A stretch of DNA of 50,434 bases, taken from assembly GCA_964499485.1 (NCBI GenBank), contig CAZCLF010000017.1:1-50434 (forward strand), written 5' to 3'. The notes under the pieces are model-generated. The model was not told where the DNA came from. It searched no databases and worked only from the letters and a program-made list of their open reading frames with translations. This DNA is from Ga0074130 sp964499485. GTDB taxonomy: Bacteria; Pseudomonadota; Gammaproteobacteria; Burkholderiales; Rhodocyclaceae. Positions 1 through 7,615 of this stretch are shown here, piece by piece. Position numbers and translations under genes: made by a program. Numbering within the stretch: position 1 is the first letter of the stretch; each line of letters starts with the position of its first letter.

Positions 1-2
1 AC

Positions 3-125
3 GAAAACCGCCTTAGCCTGGCCGACCCGCGCGCCCGCAAGTACCTGCAAGAGCAGGTCGAAAAGCACTTCTTCGGCGACGGCGCCGACAAGGCCCAAGG
101 CTACGTGCCACCACCGTCACAGTAA
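3..125 (+). CDS. C-terminal end of an unrecognised protein (5' truncated by window)
   Basis: The only open frame entering the window from the left reads 40 residues and stops at TAA 123-125. It contains ADPRARKYLQEQVEKHFFG and ends in YVPPPSQ. The high-GC third codon positions match the core genes of the window, and a strong terminator follows six bases after the stop, so this is very likely the true end of a gene. I do not recognise the family. The charged helix followed by a proline-rich tail is all that can be said. Confidence 0.6.
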   Translation, partial: ENRLSLADPRARKYLQEQVEKHFFGDGADKAQGYVPPPSQ

Positions 126-130
126 GCCGC

Positions 131-180
131 TTAATCCAACAAAAAGCCGCTCTCAATGAGCGGCTTTTTTGTTGGATTAA
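131..180. terminator. Near-perfect long inverted repeat, bidirectional terminator
   Basis: A 22-base arm at 131-152 pairs with 158-180 around a 5-base loop, with a single extra T as the only irregularity. The GC core GCCGCTC/GAGCGGC is flanked by A5 and T6 tracts, so the hairpin has a U-tract in either direction. It ends the gene at 3-125. Confidence 0.85.
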
Positions 181-343
181 CCTTTCTCCAGCCTTTAATC
201 GAGTTTGGCAAAAGTTGCATTGGAATCGATTGAAGGCCAACTTTTGGGGCGCCGGATTGGGTGATTGCGTTGAGCTGGGACAATCAGGCGTACAACAAAT
301 TAGCCTTTGAGTAGATCGTCGATGGTTATCAATGCGGAAAACC

Positions 344-364
344 AAAACGAAACTGACCCCTTTT
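344..364 (-). repeat. Left copy of an inverted 20-bp repeat bounding a decayed island
   Basis: Read on the minus strand this is AAAAGGGGTCAGTTTCGTTT followed by T. It matches the plus-strand sequence at 1285-1304 at 18 of 20 positions, in opposite orientation. The HlyD-like reading frame to its right begins to match its family immediately after this repeat, so the repeat sits at a truncation junction. The 163 bases between the terminator and this repeat hold no gene that I can support. Confidence 0.7.
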
Positions 365-605
365 GCTAATTACGTCAAAGGTGATTCATGTTTCGAACGA
401 TGCAATTCAGGACGAGAAGCGAGGCTTGATTTATTCAACACGTGTGCGCCTAGCAAAAGCAACAATGCAGGTTGAAGATAAGCTGATTAATTTGACGTCA
501 GAGCTGGCCGTGACGGTTGAAGTGAAGGCGGCGAGTCGGCGGGTGATTGAGTATTTCTTATCACCATTGATGCAGTACAAGGATGAGAGCCTAAGAGAGC
601 GGTGA
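363..605 (+). pseudogene. C-terminal remnant of an HlyD-family type I secretion adaptor
   Basis: The 80 open codons resemble only the last part of membrane-fusion adaptors of type I secretion (HlyD/PrtE family): a beta-rich stretch, then SRRVIEYFLSPLMQYKDESL and a terminal RER, close to the family's usual ending of LLSPL...ESLRER. Intact adaptors are about 400 or more residues with an N-terminal membrane helix and a long coiled coil; all of that is missing. The only initiator at the left end is a TTG with no ribosome-binding site, and it lies inside the 344-364 repeat. I infer a 5'-deleted gene left from a type I secretion operon. It overlaps the upstream codons of the following lipoprotein frame. 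Confidence 0.75.
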
Positions 606-649
606 GTCACATAGCCGCGAAGAAGTCAGATATATCCAAGGAGATTCAA

Positions 650-1138
650 ATGCAGTTTGTGATGCATGAGCTTAGGTGCAAATCGAGACAACGAGTATTA
701 ATGATGTGCATGGCGCTTTTACTGAGTGCTTGTACTAGTGGTCCTCTGGTGAAGGCGGTCGCAGATGCGGAAGTAGATAGGCTCTGTGCAAAAGATGGCG
801 GCATCAAGGTGTATGAGAGGGTGACGCTGCCGGCGGCACGGTTTGATCAGTGGGGGAATATCGGTGTGCGGGTCAAAGAGAACGCTAGCCCAACTGACGA
901 ATATTACGACGATGGAGGAACACAGTTCCTGCAGGAGGGGGGGGTGACCATTGTGCGATTTACGGCACGCATTGTGCGACGGCGTGATGCCAAGGTGTTG
1001 GGGGAGGCAGTTCAGTATGCACGAGGAGGGGGCGATCTTCCTGGGCCGTGGCATCCCAGCACCTACGAGTGCCCTCCACTGATGGATTCAATAGGCAAAC
1101 TTGAAGCATCTATTTTTCGTAAAAAGGAATCGCAATGA
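650..1138 (+). CDS. Putative lipoprotein of unknown function
   Basis: 162 residues from an ATG preceded by AAGGAG at good spacing; the frame is open further upstream to a GTG at 602, but that start would bury the signal peptide. The N-terminus is basic, then hydrophobic, with a lipobox LLLSAC, so export and lipidation are predicted. The mature part has no motif I recognise. It lies between a type I secretion adaptor stub and a lipase-like stub and overlaps the latter by ATGA, so it probably belonged to the same lost secretion operon, perhaps as an accessory or protective lipoprotein (inference). It is the only intact gene of the island. The G-runs and codon use look less regular than in the neighbouring core genes. 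Confidence 0.65.
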   Translation: MQFVMHELRCKSRQRVLMMCMALLLSACTSGPLVKAVADAEVDRLCAKDGGIKVYERVTLPAARFDQWGNIGVRVKENASPTDEYYDDGGTQFLQEGGVTIVRFTARIVRRRDAKVLGEAVQYARGGGDLPGPWHPSTYECPPLMDSIGKLEASIFRKKESQ

Positions 1139-1323
1139 ACAACGTTGAAACCTTGTATCAGCAGTCATCACTTGCCCTGGCAGCGTACTCAACGGTGTCG
1201 AGCAGCATGGGTGAGAGAGCCTACATTACCGCTCTATAACAAGGCGGCAAAGGCTTATCCGAATCCCAAGCTACCCAATTCACCAAAGGGGTCAGCTTCG
1301 CTTTAAATTTTAGCGGTGCCTAG
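1135..1323 (+). pseudogene. N-terminal fragment of a lipase-like secreted protein, interrupted by a stop
   Basis: ATG at 1135 overlaps the lipoprotein stop (ATGA) and encodes 34 residues including QQSSLALAAYSTV up to a TAA at 1237-1239. The same frame continues after the stop with QGGKGLSESQATQFTKG. The two halves together resemble the N-terminal cap seen in some large secreted lipase and RTX-type proteins (LAxxAYAxL ... LxxxGxSxxQAxxF). The match ends at the 1285-1304 repeat and the frame stops at 1321-1323. I read this as a gene that lost its 3' part and then acquired a nonsense codon. Family assignment is tentative; the interruption itself is plain in the sequence. Confidence 0.55.
1285..1304 (+). 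repeat. Right copy of the inverted 20-bp repeat
   Basis: AAAGGGGTCAGCTTCGCTTT, the opposite-orientation partner of 344-364 (18/20 identical; the two differences are both T/C). The lipase-like homology stops here. GGGGTCAG-type sequences often occur near small mobile or repetitive elements in proteobacterial genomes (recollection, not verified here). Confidence 0.65.
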
Positions 1324-1384
1324 CGCAGCCTCGGCAAGCTCCGCCCGAACAGGCGTTTAGGTGCGCATAGACAAGACTTTGGGC

Positions 1385-2740
1385 TTAACGCATCCCCGGC
1401 ATCATGCCCTTCATCCCGCGCATAAGCTTACCCATGCCGCCCTTTGAGAACGTCTTCATCATCTTCTGCATCTGCTCGAACTGTGTGAGCAGACGATTCA
1501 CTTCCTGGACCTGAACCCCTGCCCCTGCAGCGATACGCCGCTTGCGGCTGGCCTTGATGAGCTCAGGCTTGCTGCGTTCCTCCAGTGTCATCGAGTTGAT
1601 GATGCCCTCGGTGCGGCGAATGCTCTTTTCGGCCTGCTTCTCATCCACCTGACCGGCAGCCTGCGAGAGTTGCGCTGGCAGCTTGTCCATCAGGGAAGAA
1701 ATGCCGCCCATCTGACGCATTTGGCTGATCTGCGCCTTGAAGTCATTCAGGTCGAATCCCTTGCCGCTCTTGAGTTTTTTGGCCAGCGCTTCGGCCTTGT
1801 CCTGATCGACATTGCGATGCGCTTCTTCAACCAGGCTGAGAATGTCGCCCATGCCGAGAATGCGCGAAGCCATACGCTCGGGATGGAACTCTTCAATGCC
1901 ATCGAGCTTTTCGCCTACACCCGCGAACTTGAGTGGCTTGCCAGTAATGTGGCGGACTGACAGGGCAGCACCGCCACGCGAGTCGCCATCCAGCTTGGAC
2001 AGCACGATGCCGGTGAGCGGCAAGGCTTCGTTGAAAGCCTTGGCGGTATTCACCGCATCCTGACCCAGCATGGCATCGACCACGAACAAGGTTTCGATCG
2101 GCTTGACCAGCGCATGCAGGGCCTGAATTTCGGCCATCATGGCCTCATCGATCGCCAGACGGCCGGCGGTATCGACAAAAAGCACATCGTAGTAGTGGCG
2201 CTTAGCGTGATCGAGTGCGGCTGCTGCAATATCCGCCGGCTTCTGCTCACCGCTGGACGGGAAGAAATCAACGCCGGCTTGTGCTGCAACGGTCTTCAGC
2301 TGCTCGATGGCGGCGGGACGATACACGTCACAACTGACCACGAGTACTTTTTTCTTCTGCCGCTCTTTTAGCCACTTGCCGAGCTTGGCGGTTGTTGTGG
2401 TTTTACCTGCACCCTGCAGACCCGCCATGAGGATAACGGCCGGTGGTTGGGTGGCGAGGTTAATGCCTGTGGCTGTACCGCCCATCAGGTCAGTCAGTGC
2501 CTTGTGCACCACGCCGATCAGGGCCTGGCCAGGGGTCAGCGAGCCGACGACCTCCTGACCGATGGCTTTTTCCTTGATCTGGGCGGTCAATTCCTTGACC
2601 ACAGGCAGCGCAACGTCGGCCTCCAGCAATGCCATACGCACTTCGCGCAGCATGTCGGCAATGTTGTCTTCGGTCAGGCGGGCTTGCCCGCGCATGGTCT
2701 TGACGACCTTGGCAAGGCGTTGAGTCAGGTTATCGAGCAT
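1385..2740 (-). CDS. ffh: Signal recognition particle protein Ffh
   Basis: GTPase that binds 4.5S RNA and signal sequences of nascent inner-membrane proteins and hands ribosomes to FtsY. The 451 residues have the normal length and order: N domain (about 1-90), G domain with GLQGAGKT (107-114), DTAGR (190-194) and SKLDGDSRGG (248-257), then the M domain, whose tail is methionine-rich (MMKTF...GMKGMMPGMR) and binds signal peptides and RNA. It starts at ATG 2738-2740 and diverges from ypjD with 58 bases between the starts, an arrangement common in beta- and gammaproteobacteria. Nothing is missing. Confidence 0.98.
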   Translation of the reverse strand: MLDNLTQRLAKVVKTMRGQARLTEDNIADMLREVRMALLEADVALPVVKELTAQIKEKAIGQEVVGSLTPGQALIGVVHKALTDLMGGTATGINLATQPPAVILMAGLQGAGKTTTTAKLGKWLKERQKKKVLVVSCDVYRPAAIEQLKTVAAQAGVDFFPSSGEQKPADIAAAALDHAKRHYYDVLFVDTAGRLAIDEAMMAEIQALHALVKPIETLFVVDAMLGQDAVNTAKAFNEALPLTGIVLSKLDGDSRGGAALSVRHITGKPLKFAGVGEKLDGIEEFHPERMASRILGMGDILSLVEEAHRNVDQDKAEALAKKLKSGKGFDLNDFKAQISQMRQMGGISSLMDKLPAQLSQAAGQVDEKQAEKSIRRTEGIINSMTLEERSKPELIKASRKRRIAAGAGVQVQEVNRLLTQFEQMQKMMKTFSKGGMGKLMRGMKGMMPGMR

Positions 2741-2798
2741 GACAATCGTGCAAAAGTAAGAGGGAAAGCAAGGGCGGGGAATGCGTTAAACTGCTGCA

Positions 2799-3629
2799 AT
2801 GCCTGAAATTCTACTGCATCTGCTGGCTGCAGCCCTGTATCTCTCCTTGGGTGCGCATTTCTGGCGCACCCGTTGGCGCGGCCCGACACTGAATCAACCG
2901 CAAGGCAATCTCAGCGCTGCCGAGCGCGGCTGGCTGCTGTTTGCCATCGGCGCACATGGTCTGACCGTGGCTGAGGAGCTGTTTGGCACAGGCCATATGC
3001 GCTTTGGTTTCGCCGTCGCTATCTCGCTGATGCTGTGGCTGGCGATCGCGCTGTACTGGATCGAGAGCTTCTACGCCCGCATGGAAGGTTTACAGATGCT
3101 GGGCCTACCACTGGCGGCGGTGAGCGTACTGCTGCCAACCGTATTCCCCAGCCAGCATCTGCTGGCGAATGCCAGTTCCCCCCTATTTCGCGCGCACTTC
3201 CTAGTCGCGATGTTGGCTTATAGCTTGTTCACGCTGGCCGCTTTGCATGCGCTGCTGATGATGGCGACCGAGCGCAGCCTGCATCGTGGCCGACTGCCGC
3301 GATTGCTTGCCAACCTGCCCCCCTTGATGACGATGGAAGCGCTGCTGTTCCGCCTCATCCACATTGCTTTTGCCCTGCTCACACTGACGCTGCTGTCGGG
3401 GATCTTTTTCTCCGAATCGCTGTTCGGCAAGGCGTTGAGCTTCAATCACAAAACCGTATTTGCCATTCTGTCCTGGCTGATTTTTGGTGCCCTGCTGGTC
3501 GGTCGCCATCTGCGCGGCTGGCGTGGGCAACTCGCTTTGCGCTGGACGCTTGCTGGCTTCCTCACCCTTCTGCTTGCCTATGTCGGTAGCCGCTTCGTCC
3601 TTGAAGTGGTGCTCGGCCGCGGCGTCTGA
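2799..3629 (+). CDS. ypjD: CcsA/YpjD-type cytochrome c assembly membrane protein
   Basis: 276 residues with about eight hydrophobic helices, the pattern of the inner-membrane YpjD family, which shares the fold of the cytochrome c assembly protein CcsA. Histidines lie near the helix ends (for example after the second helix and in FNHKTVFAILSW near residue 215), but the tryptophan-rich heme-handling segment of true CcsA is absent, so a direct role in cytochrome c maturation is unproven; the real CcsB is at 18582. It diverges from ffh and is followed after 10 bases by a CNNM protein, a neighbourhood seen in many proteobacteria. Confidence 0.85.
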   Translation: MPEILLHLLAAALYLSLGAHFWRTRWRGPTLNQPQGNLSAAERGWLLFAIGAHGLTVAEELFGTGHMRFGFAVAISLMLWLAIALYWIESFYARMEGLQMLGLPLAAVSVLLPTVFPSQHLLANASSPLFRAHFLVAMLAYSLFTLAALHALLMMATERSLHRGRLPRLLANLPPLMTMEALLFRLIHIAFALLTLTLLSGIFFSESLFGKALSFNHKTVFAILSWLIFGALLVGRHLRGWRGQLALRWTLAGFLTLLLAYVGSRFVLEVVLGRGV

Positions 3630-3639
3630 CCTCATCATC

Positions 3640-4932
3640 ATGGAAAGTGGTTCCCTCTCCAGCAATCTGCTGATCCTTGGCGTGTTGCTGATCTGTTCCG
3701 GTTTCTTCTCCATGGCGGAAACCGCCATGATGTCGAGCAATCGCCACCGGCTCCGTATCGCTGCCAAGAATGGCAGCCGCGGCGCACGACTTGCTAACGC
3801 ACTACTCGCCCAGCCGGACCGTCTGCTTGGTGTGGTGCTGCTGGGGAATACACTGCTCAACGCTGCCTCAGCGGCCCTGACCAGTTATATTGCCCTCGAG
3901 TTTTTCGGCAGTGAAGGATGGGCACTGGAAGCGGGGACGCTCGCTGTCACCTTCTGTTTGCTGGTGTTTTCCGAGATGACTCCTAAGGTGGTGGGCGCCA
4001 CCTACCCCGATTGGCTTAGCCCGCGCATCAGCTTCATTCTTGCGCCGTTGGCACGGATCGCCTATCCCGCGATCTGGTTCGTTAATCTGTTCGTGCATCC
4101 CATCCTCAAGTTACTGCGCTTGGATAAGAAGCCCAGCGAGCAAGACAGCGTGATGTCGCCAGAAGAGCTGCGAGCGCTGGTCATTGAATCCGGCCAGTTC
4201 ATTCCCCAGCAACACCAAGCCATTCTGATTAACCTCTTCGACCTTGAGGACATCACCGTCGAAGACATCATGACGCCACGCGGAGAAATCGAGGCGATTG
4301 ATCTGCAAACACCACTGGCCGAATTGCAGGAGCAAGTCGCAACCGGCTTCCATTCGCGCCTGCTGGTCCATGATGGCGAACCGGGCAATGTGGTCGGCAT
4401 TCTCCAGTTACGGCGCCTGATCAATGCCGCTTTCGATGGCGAACTCAGCCTGGAAGAGCTACGCGGCGCTTTGGTCGAGCCCTATTTCATTCCAGCCAGT
4501 ACGCCGGTGTATGACCAATTGCAGTTTTTCCAGGAAAACCGCCAACGCTTGGGTTTGGTGGTGGATGAGTATGGCGAGCTGCTGGGGCTGGTCACGCTGG
4601 ATGACATTATTGAAGAGCTGATCGGCAAATTCACCACGGGCGCCCCCGGCGGCCACCATGCTGTTCGCTGGGACGATGAGGGCAATGCCTTGGTTGATGG
4701 TGCCCGCACCTTGCGTAGCCTGAATCGCGAGCTTGGGCTCGATCTGCCTGTAGATGGCCCGAAAACCTTGAACGGTCTGATACTCGAGCACTTTGAAGAC
4801 ATCCCGGAGGCCGGCGTTTCAGCCAAAGTGGCCGGCATCACCATGGAAATTGTCCAGACACAGGATAGGCGCATCAAGGTTGTAAAAGTGCAGCGCCCGG
4901 TGGTAACAATAACCAACGATATAGCCCATTAA
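3640..4932 (+). CDS. CNNM/HlyC-CorC family membrane protein with CBS domains
   Basis: 430 residues from ATG 3640; the frame is open upstream but there it overlaps ypjD out of frame, and MESGSLSSNLLILG gives the usual family N-terminus. Order: CNNM membrane domain with SGFFSMAETAMMSSN in the first helix and further helices to about residue 150, two CBS motifs in the middle (EDIMTPRGEIEAID, then GLVVDEYGELLGLVTLDDIIEELIG), and a CorC_HlyC domain at the C-terminus. Members are linked to Mg2+/Co2+ efflux or tolerance; the substrate cannot be told from sequence. It lies 10 bases after ypjD and 100 before pilC. Confidence 0.9.
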   Translation: MESGSLSSNLLILGVLLICSGFFSMAETAMMSSNRHRLRIAAKNGSRGARLANALLAQPDRLLGVVLLGNTLLNAASAALTSYIALEFFGSEGWALEAGTLAVTFCLLVFSEMTPKVVGATYPDWLSPRISFILAPLARIAYPAIWFVNLFVHPILKLLRLDKKPSEQDSVMSPEELRALVIESGQFIPQQHQAILINLFDLEDITVEDIMTPRGEIEAIDLQTPLAELQEQVATGFHSRLLVHDGEPGNVVGILQLRRLINAAFDGELSLEELRGALVEPYFIPASTPVYDQLQFFQENRQRLGLVVDEYGELLGLVTLDDIIEELIGKFTTGAPGGHHAVRWDDEGNALVDGARTLRSLNRELGLDLPVDGPKTLNGLILEHFEDIPEAGVSAKVAGITMEIVQTQDRRIKVVKVQRPVVTITNDIAH

Positions 4933-5032
4933 TCAGGGCACTAGCGTATGATCCGGTGACTACACTTGATATATTCAAGTATGTAGGCGCGGCCTTTGAT
5001 CGCCGCTAGCATGCCTTAGTCAGGGGAAAACA

Positions 5033-6268
5033 ATGGCAGTAGCCAGACCAGCAAAGAAACCTGCCGGACCCAAGGAGTACAACTTCGTCTGGGAAGGCAA
5101 GGACCGCAGCGGCAAGATCGTACGCGGCGAAATGCGCGCCGGCGGTCAAGCCGTGGTTCAGGCCACGCTGCGCCGCCAGGGCATTCTGGTTACCCGGGTC
5201 AAACAGCAAAAGATGGCCAGCGGTGGCAAGATCACCGAGCAGGACATCACTCTTTTTACCCGCCAACTTGCCACCATGATGAAAGCGGGGGTCCCGCTGC
5301 TCCAAGCATTCGACATTGTTGGCAAAGGTGCAAATAAACCTGCTGTCGGTAAGCTGCTTATTGATATCAAAACCGAGGTGGAAACAGGTAGTTCCCTCAA
5401 TGCAGCGTTCCGCAAGCATCCTTTGTATTTTGATGCGCTGTACTGCAATCTGGTAGGTGCTGGTGAGCAGGCCGGTATTCTGGAAGCCTTGCTGGATCGA
5501 TTGGCGACCTACAAAGAAAAAATCCTCGCCATCAAAAAGAAAATCAAAGGTGCAATGTTCTACCCGATCGCTGTGTTGGGTGTTGCTGCGCTGGTGACGG
5601 CAGTCATCATGATTTTCGTTATTCCTCAATTCAAAGAAGTCTTTAAGAGCTTTGGGGCTGACTTGCCTGCCCCGACCCTGCTCTTTATTGGCATCTCCGA
5701 CATGTTCGTCGAATGGTGGTACGTGATGTTTGGTGCCATCGGTCTGGCTATTTTTGCGTTCTTTGAAACATGGAAGCGCTCTAAAGCAATGCAAATTGCG
5801 ATGGATAGACTCATCCTGCGATTACCAGTGTTTGGTGATGTTGTGCGCAAAGCCACGATCGCCCGCTGGACAAGAACGTTGTCGACGATGTTTGCCGCTG
5901 GCGTTCCGTTGGTCGATGCCCTTGACTCAGTGGCAGGGGCGGCAGGTAACCACATTTACTACACGGCGACGCGCCAGATCCAGAACGATGTCAGCAGCGG
6001 TTCCAGCCTGACAGTAGCCATGCAAAGCACGAATGTTTTCCCCAGCATGGTTTTGCAGATGGTCGCCATTGGTGAGGAGTCTGGCGCGCTAGACAGCATG
6101 CTTGGCAAAGTCGCAGACTTCTTCGAGGCCGAGGTGGACGACGCAGTAGATGCCTTGTCTAGCTTGATGGAACCCATCATCATGGTCTTCCTCGGTACGC
6201 TGATCGGCGGCATGGTGATTGCCATGTACCTACCGATCTTCAAGATGGGTGCAGCGATCGGCGGTTAA
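5033..6268 (+). CDS. pilC: Type IV pilus inner-membrane platform protein PilC
   Basis: 411 residues. PilC is the polytopic platform on which the PilB and PilT motors act during pilus assembly and retraction. The protein has the two repeated T2SSF domains of the family (roughly residues 75-200 and 275-400), each starting with a TRQLATMMKAGVPL-like or TRTLSTMFAAGVPL segment and ending in membrane helices. A ribosome-binding site (CAGGGGAA) precedes ATG 5033. The assembly ATPase pilB, which commonly precedes pilC, is not present; the CNNM gene occupies that place. pilD follows after 130 bases. Confidence 0.97.
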   Translation: MAVARPAKKPAGPKEYNFVWEGKDRSGKIVRGEMRAGGQAVVQATLRRQGILVTRVKQQKMASGGKITEQDITLFTRQLATMMKAGVPLLQAFDIVGKGANKPAVGKLLIDIKTEVETGSSLNAAFRKHPLYFDALYCNLVGAGEQAGILEALLDRLATYKEKILAIKKKIKGAMFYPIAVLGVAALVTAVIMIFVIPQFKEVFKSFGADLPAPTLLFIGISDMFVEWWYVMFGAIGLAIFAFFETWKRSKAMQIAMDRLILRLPVFGDVVRKATIARWTRTLSTMFAAGVPLVDALDSVAGAAGNHIYYTATRQIQNDVSSGSSLTVAMQSTNVFPSMVLQMVAIGEESGALDSMLGKVADFFEAEVDDAVDALSSLMEPIIMVFLGTLIGGMVIAMYLPIFKMGAAIGG

Positions 6269-6276
6269 GTAAGCCC

Positions 6277-6332
6277 TTGCGTGGTTTGGTTACGTGGGAA
6301 AGGGATGGCTGGATAGCTACTTCCCCACGCAA
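6277..6332. other. Inverted repeat between pilC and pilD
   Basis: TTGCGTGG at 6277-6284 is the exact reverse complement of CCACGCAA at 6325-6332, with a 40-base loop. No U-tract follows, so a classical terminator is unlikely. It may be a weak RNA fold in the pilC-pilD spacer or chance. Confidence 0.3.
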
Positions 6333-6398
6333 CCAGCGTAAGTCCCAACACCCGCCCCTGCAGACCACTCTGAAACGCCTTAACGATTAAGCTGAGCC

Positions 6399-7232
6399 AT
6401 GCCCCTCGAACTCTGGATTTTCACCGCAGCGCTGTTCGGCCTGATGGTTGGCAGCTTTCTGAATGTCGTCATCCATCGGCTGCCCAAGATGATGGAGGCA
6501 GATTGGGCCATGCAATGTGCCGAGCTGCGCAATGAGCCACCACCAGAGTTGCCCCGCTATAACCTCGCTGTGCCCCGTTCGGCCTGTCCACATTGTGGGC
6601 ACGCAATCACCGCCCTCGAAAACATTCCAGTTATTAGCTGGCTCGCCTTACGCGGTAAGTGCAGTAGCTGCAAGGCGCCCATCAGCGCGCGCTACCCGCT
6701 GGTCGAAGCCAGTACCGCCGCGCTCTTCGTTGCCGCGATCCTGCACTTCGGCCCCACCGCCCAAGGGCTTGCGGCGATTGTTTTTCTCACCACCCTGCTT
6801 GCACTGGCGCTGATCGACTTCGATACCACGCTGCTGCCCGACGACCTGACATTACCGCTGATGTGGGGCGGGCTGCTTGTCAATCTGTGGGGTATGTACA
6901 CCAGCTTGCCTAGCGCCGTAGTCGGCGCCATGGCCGGCTACCTTTCGCTGTGGTCGGTCTATTGGGGCTTCAAACTACTCACCGGCAAAGAAGGCATGGG
7001 CTATGGTGATTTCAAGCTGTTGGCGGCCCTCGGAGCATGGCTGGGCTGGAAGATGCTGCCCTTACTGATCCTCTTGTCCTCGTTTGTCGGCGCGCTGATT
7101 GGCATTGCCCTTATGGTCCTCGCCAAGCGCGGGCGCGACATCCCCATTCCGTTCGGCCCCTACCTCGCCGCCGCTGGCGCAATTACCCTGTTCTGGGGCG
7201 AGCCACTGAATCGGCTATACCTCCATCTTTGA
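6399..7232 (+). CDS. pilD: Type IV prepilin peptidase / N-methyltransferase PilD
   Basis: 277 residues. Cleaves the leader of type IV prepilins and pseudopilins and methylates the new N-terminal residue, in the inner membrane. An N-terminal helix (GLMVGSFLNVVIHRLP) leads to a cytoplasmic loop with the zinc cysteine pairs CPHC (63-66) and CSSC (88-91). The peptidase domain carries the two aspartates expected for catalysis: ALID (Asp140) and GYGDFKLL (Asp204). Full length. In many relatives coaE and zapD follow pilD; here a FmdB zinc-ribbon gene follows instead. Confidence 0.97.
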   Translation: MPLELWIFTAALFGLMVGSFLNVVIHRLPKMMEADWAMQCAELRNEPPPELPRYNLAVPRSACPHCGHAITALENIPVISWLALRGKCSSCKAPISARYPLVEASTAALFVAAILHFGPTAQGLAAIVFLTTLLALALIDFDTTLLPDDLTLPLMWGGLLVNLWGMYTSLPSAVVGAMAGYLSLWSVYWGFKLLTGKEGMGYGDFKLLAALGAWLGWKMLPLLILLSSFVGALIGIALMVLAKRGRDIPIPFGPYLAAAGAITLFWGEPLNRLYLHL

Positions 7233-7288
7233 CGCCCCGCACAGGGGCTAAGATGCTGAATCCGGTACGGATTTTCTCTGCAGCAGTA

Positions 7289-7294
7289 TATAAT
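7289..7294 (+). promoter_or_regulatory. Consensus -10 box upstream of the FmdB gene
   Basis: A perfect TATAAT lies 55 bases before the FmdB ATG. The -35 region is poor. Between it and the gene, TCCGGC/GCCGGA (about 7307-7325) can form a small leader hairpin. It could start the transcript running through DUF502 and possibly aspS. Confidence 0.4.
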
Positions 7295-7348
7295 CACGCG
7301 CACCTTGTCCGGCTTATGTGCCGGATGCATGCTTGCTGGAGAACTTTT

Positions 7349-7606
7349 ATGCCGATTTATGCTTATCGCTGCAGCGCCTGCGGCCACACCAAGGATGTCC
7401 TGCAGAAAATGAGCGCCGACCCGCTCACCACCTGCCCCGCCTGCAACTCCGAGAATTTCAGCAAACAAATCACCGCCGCGGGCTTTCAGCTCAAGGGTAA
7501 TGGTTGGTATGCGACGGACTTCAAGGGTGGCAGCTCCACCACCAGCACCCCGGCAGCTGAAAGCACGGCGCCCGCCGCCTGCGGCACCGGTTGTGCCTGT
7601 CATTAA
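7349..7606 (+). CDS. FmdB-family zinc-ribbon protein
   Basis: 85 residues starting MPIYAYRCSACG, the signature N-terminus of the FmdB/CxxC_CXXC_SSSS regulatory-protein family. The zinc ribbon uses CSAC (8-11) and CPAC (29-32). The tail is Ser/Thr/Ala-rich and ends CGTGCACH, adding three cysteines and a histidine that could form a second metal site. The ATG at 7349 was chosen because the family always begins MPxYxYxC, although the frame is open further upstream. Placed before a DUF502 gene and aspS, a conserved neighbourhood in betaproteobacteria. Cellular role unknown. Confidence 0.9.
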   Translation: MPIYAYRCSACGHTKDVLQKMSADPLTTCPACNSENFSKQITAAGFQLKGNGWYATDFKGGSSTTSTPAAESTAPAACGTGCACH

Positions 7607-7615
7607 GCCATCCCA

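Noticed and set aside
13..345. Open frame of 110 codons on the minus strand across the first terminator
   Set aside because: It runs antisense through the end of a real gene and through both arms of a near-perfect terminator hairpin, and its sequence is arginine/cysteine-rich noise.
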